Source of the DNA: Syntrophomonas wolfei subsp. methylbutyratica
GTDB taxonomy: Bacteria > Bacillota > Syntrophomonadia > Syntrophomonadales > Syntrophomonadaceae
NCBI RefSeq assembly: GCF_001570625.1
Contig: NZ_BBQT01000006.1
Location: 95,853-159,852 of the forward strand
DNA length: 64,000 bases
Direction: 5' to 3'
Shown: positions 63,903-64,000 of the stretch, in pieces
Numbering within the stretch: position 1 is the first letter of the stretch
How the letters are laid out: every line of letters begins with the position of its first letter
Position numbers and translations under genes: made by a program
The notes under the pieces: generated by a model
Told to the model about the DNA's origin: nothing
What the model saw: only the letters and a program-made list of their open reading frames with translations
The model's database searches: none

Positions 63903-64000
63903 ATGGATTACAGCATGGAATATAAACGCAAACTGCTACCCGTCGAAGAAGCCATGAAAGTAGTTAAATCAGGTGACCTGGTGCAGTATGGGGAATTTGT
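63903..64000 (+). CDS. CoA-transferase (acetyl/butyryl-CoA or 4-hydroxybutyrate type), N-terminus only
   Basis: The first 32 residues are present: a polar start followed by the KLLPVEEAMKVVKSGDLVQYGEFV-like region typical of the Cat1/acetyl-CoA hydrolase family, where 'SGD.V..G' opens the CoA-binding domain. AAGGAGG lies 14 bases before the ATG. Behind acyl-CoA dehydrogenase it would activate butyrate by exchange with acetyl-CoA. Most of the gene is outside the window, so subfamily and substrate are open. Confidence 0.72.
   Translation, partial: MDYSMEYKRKLLPVEEAMKVVKSGDLVQYGEF

Overview
The window reads as part of the chromosome of a low-GC, endospore-forming, syntrophic fatty-acid-oxidising Firmicute. 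It most resembles Syntrophomonas (Syntrophomonadaceae). That assignment is by recognition of gene content, not by a database search. The evidence is a Firmicute-type division cluster fused to sporulation sigma genes, a T-box leader, a 6S RNA beside aspS, a selenocysteine formate dehydrogenase, and a complete set of butyryl-CoA beta-oxidation genes.

Layout. 1-2250: start of a DprA-like gene (minus), two small unknown genes (plus) and a solitary adenine DNA methyltransferase (minus). 2900-25800, all on the minus strand: a long division, wall and sporulation run. In transcription order it is mraZ, rsmH, ftsL, a PASTA penicillin-binding protein, murE, murF, mraY, murD, ftsW, murG, murC, murA, ftsQ, a DUF881 gene, sbp, ftsA, ftsZ, spoIIGA, sigE, sigG and a tiny membrane-protein gene. 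murB is absent. 26100-42000, still minus: an ACT protein with a phenylacetate-CoA ligase, an endonuclease III relative, tcdA, 6S RNA, aspS, hisS, T-box-controlled aroF-pheA, a metallo-hydrolase, dtd, rel and recJ.

42100-55200, mostly plus: a duplicated P-loop ATPase, a LexA-like regulator lacking its catalytic serine, moeA, a MoeA/periplasmic-binding fusion, and the formate dehydrogenase genes (selenoprotein alpha, iron-sulfur beta, cytochrome b gamma) followed by fdhE. Next come a Spo0E-like protein and two divergent small HTH regulators. The molybdenum-cofactor genes next to formate dehydrogenase make a functional block: cofactor insertion, enzyme, maturation factor. 55600-64000, plus: a sigma-54 activator with four tandem PAS domains, a -24/-12 promoter, then hydroxybutyryl-CoA dehydrogenase, crotonase, thiolase, acyl-CoA dehydrogenase and the start of a CoA-transferase. 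These cover the acyl-CoA oxidation, hydration, second oxidation and thiolysis steps of butyrate oxidation. Formate dehydrogenase would dispose of or exchange the electrons.

The most striking non-coding content is a family of modular, terminal-inverted-repeat elements of about 175-420 bp. There are eight complete or near-complete copies and four fragments, several flanked by about 11-bp direct repeats. They sit between genes of operons, against stop codons, and in one case inside the end of a coding sequence. Two other repeat types (CTTCCGT heptamer arrays and GACGGGGTTGTTGACA units) are also spread through the window. Two genes appear to use very rare start codons: sigG (ATC) and a small HTH regulator (CTG).
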